The position numbers and the translations under genes are program-made. Positions 63,675-64,000 of a stretch of 64,000 nucleotides of DNA are shown here, piece by piece. Under the pieces are notes generated by a model, which worked only from the letters and a program-made list of their open reading frames with translations, did no database searches and was not told the origin of the DNA. Positions within the stretch are counted from its first letter, which is position 1; every line of letters begins with the position of its first letter. Source of the DNA: Lapidilactobacillus luobeiensis (GTDB taxonomy: Bacteria; Bacillota; Bacilli; Lactobacillales; Lactobacillaceae); NCBI RefSeq assembly GCF_024345205.1, contig NZ_BROC01000005.1, positions 62,001-126,000 of the forward strand. Direction: 5' to 3'.

Positions 63675-64000
63675 TTATTTACTGATAGATGCATACTTAT
63701 AGTTCCATTGCGTACCGGCCGTGTTATGAATGATCCCTTTGACCTGCGATTTCTGCAAGTAGGAATAGACGCTTTGATATAACGGCGTAACGCCTTGCTC
63801 TTTCATTAATAACTGACTAGCGTCCACCAGATCTTGCCACCGTTTTTCAGCGTCATTAGCATCCGCGTTCGATGCTTTGGCAACCAAAGCATCATAGGCT
63901 GAATTGCTATACTTGCCATAGTTATATGGGGTCCCTGTTTCGGGGATCTGCAAGAATGAGATTGGATCGTTGAAATCGGCGCCCCAACCAGCTAAGGCGA
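63675..64000 (-). CDS. Peptide ABC transporter substrate-binding protein, C-terminal part (cut by window edge)
   Basis: Last 108 residues of an OppA/SBP family 5 protein; the frame is open to the window end. GWGADFNDPISFLQ corresponds to WSPDYDDPSSYLD in the OppA encoded at 40085-42064, and the end QWNYKYASISK fits the family. This is a second peptide-binding protein, differing clearly from the first, so it may widen the peptide range of the Opp system or belong to a separate importer. It ends at its own terminator. Confidence 0.88.
   Translation of the reverse strand, partial: ALAGWGADFNDPISFLQIPETGTPYNYGKYSNSAYDALVAKASNADANDAEKRWQDLVDASQLLMKEQGVTPLYQSVYSYLQKSQVKGIIHNTAGTQWNYKYASISK

Overview
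The window looks like chromosome of a low-to-mid GC Gram-positive bacterium of the lactic acid group, most likely Lactobacillaceae. The signs are strong purine-rich ribosome binding sites, sigma-A promoters, a T-box leader, LAB-type Opp and Met ABC importers, two GH65 phosphorylases, a GH1 6-phospho-beta-glucosidase, a D-2-hydroxyacid dehydrogenase next to an AEC carrier, and many small ABC exporters. I cannot fix the genus. No rRNA, tRNA, CRISPR array, intact insertion sequence or phage is visible.

Layout. 1-4.3 kb: end of a sugar ABC importer (permease, lipoprotein), a divergent alkaline-phosphatase-superfamily enzyme and an AraC regulator, sharing a promoter region with repeated AGTAAAC motifs and a cre-like site. 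4.3-8.1 kb: a ZIP metal transporter and a TPM-domain secreted/membrane protein with a truncated paralogue. 9-17.5 kb: three ABC export systems, one followed by its likely TetR regulator. 18-27 kb: HAD phosphatase, AraC/GyrI-like regulator, CvpA, ManA, GH1. 27-31 kb: P-loop kinase, GatD-like amidotransferase, HhH-GPD glycosylase, DUF1801 and YdeI-like proteins. 31-35 kb: metQ / metN-metI with a T-box leader. 35-42 kb: oppABCDF. 42-54 kb: oxidoreductase, D-hydroxyacid dehydrogenase with AEC carrier, alpha/beta hydrolase, Nat-type ABC exporter, small membrane proteins. 54-61 kb: two GH65 phosphorylases and a GH13 oligo-1,6-glucosidase, i.e. phosphorolytic and hydrolytic use of alpha-glucosides. 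61-64 kb: OsmC, a membrane-anchored protein, hemolysin III, and the end of a second peptide-binding lipoprotein.

The unusual content is non-coding. (1) Two loci (about 17.5-17.8 kb and 44.5-44.9 kb, minus strand) look like a related structured RNA: a shared promoter-proximal block followed by 5-6 hairpins that nearly all carry the apical loop UUGCCCG, the last being the terminator. Stem mismatches become G-U pairs only on the minus strand. (2) A separate plus-strand sRNA candidate at 53.93-54.09 kb has four hairpins with C-rich loops and ends in a terminator with the same UUGCCCG loop. (3) A roughly 700-bp non-coding repeat (family R1) occurs seven times plus a solo arm. Each full copy is two inverted modules that fold as three-way junctions around a conserved linker, and the stems show compensatory changes between copies. 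One copy splits metQ from metNI. (4) A roughly 125-bp hairpin repeat (family R2) occurs in clusters, including a five-copy array that supplies the stop codon of the HhH-GPD gene. R1 and R2 fill most of the long intergenic gaps. All family assignments are by reading motifs, without database searches.
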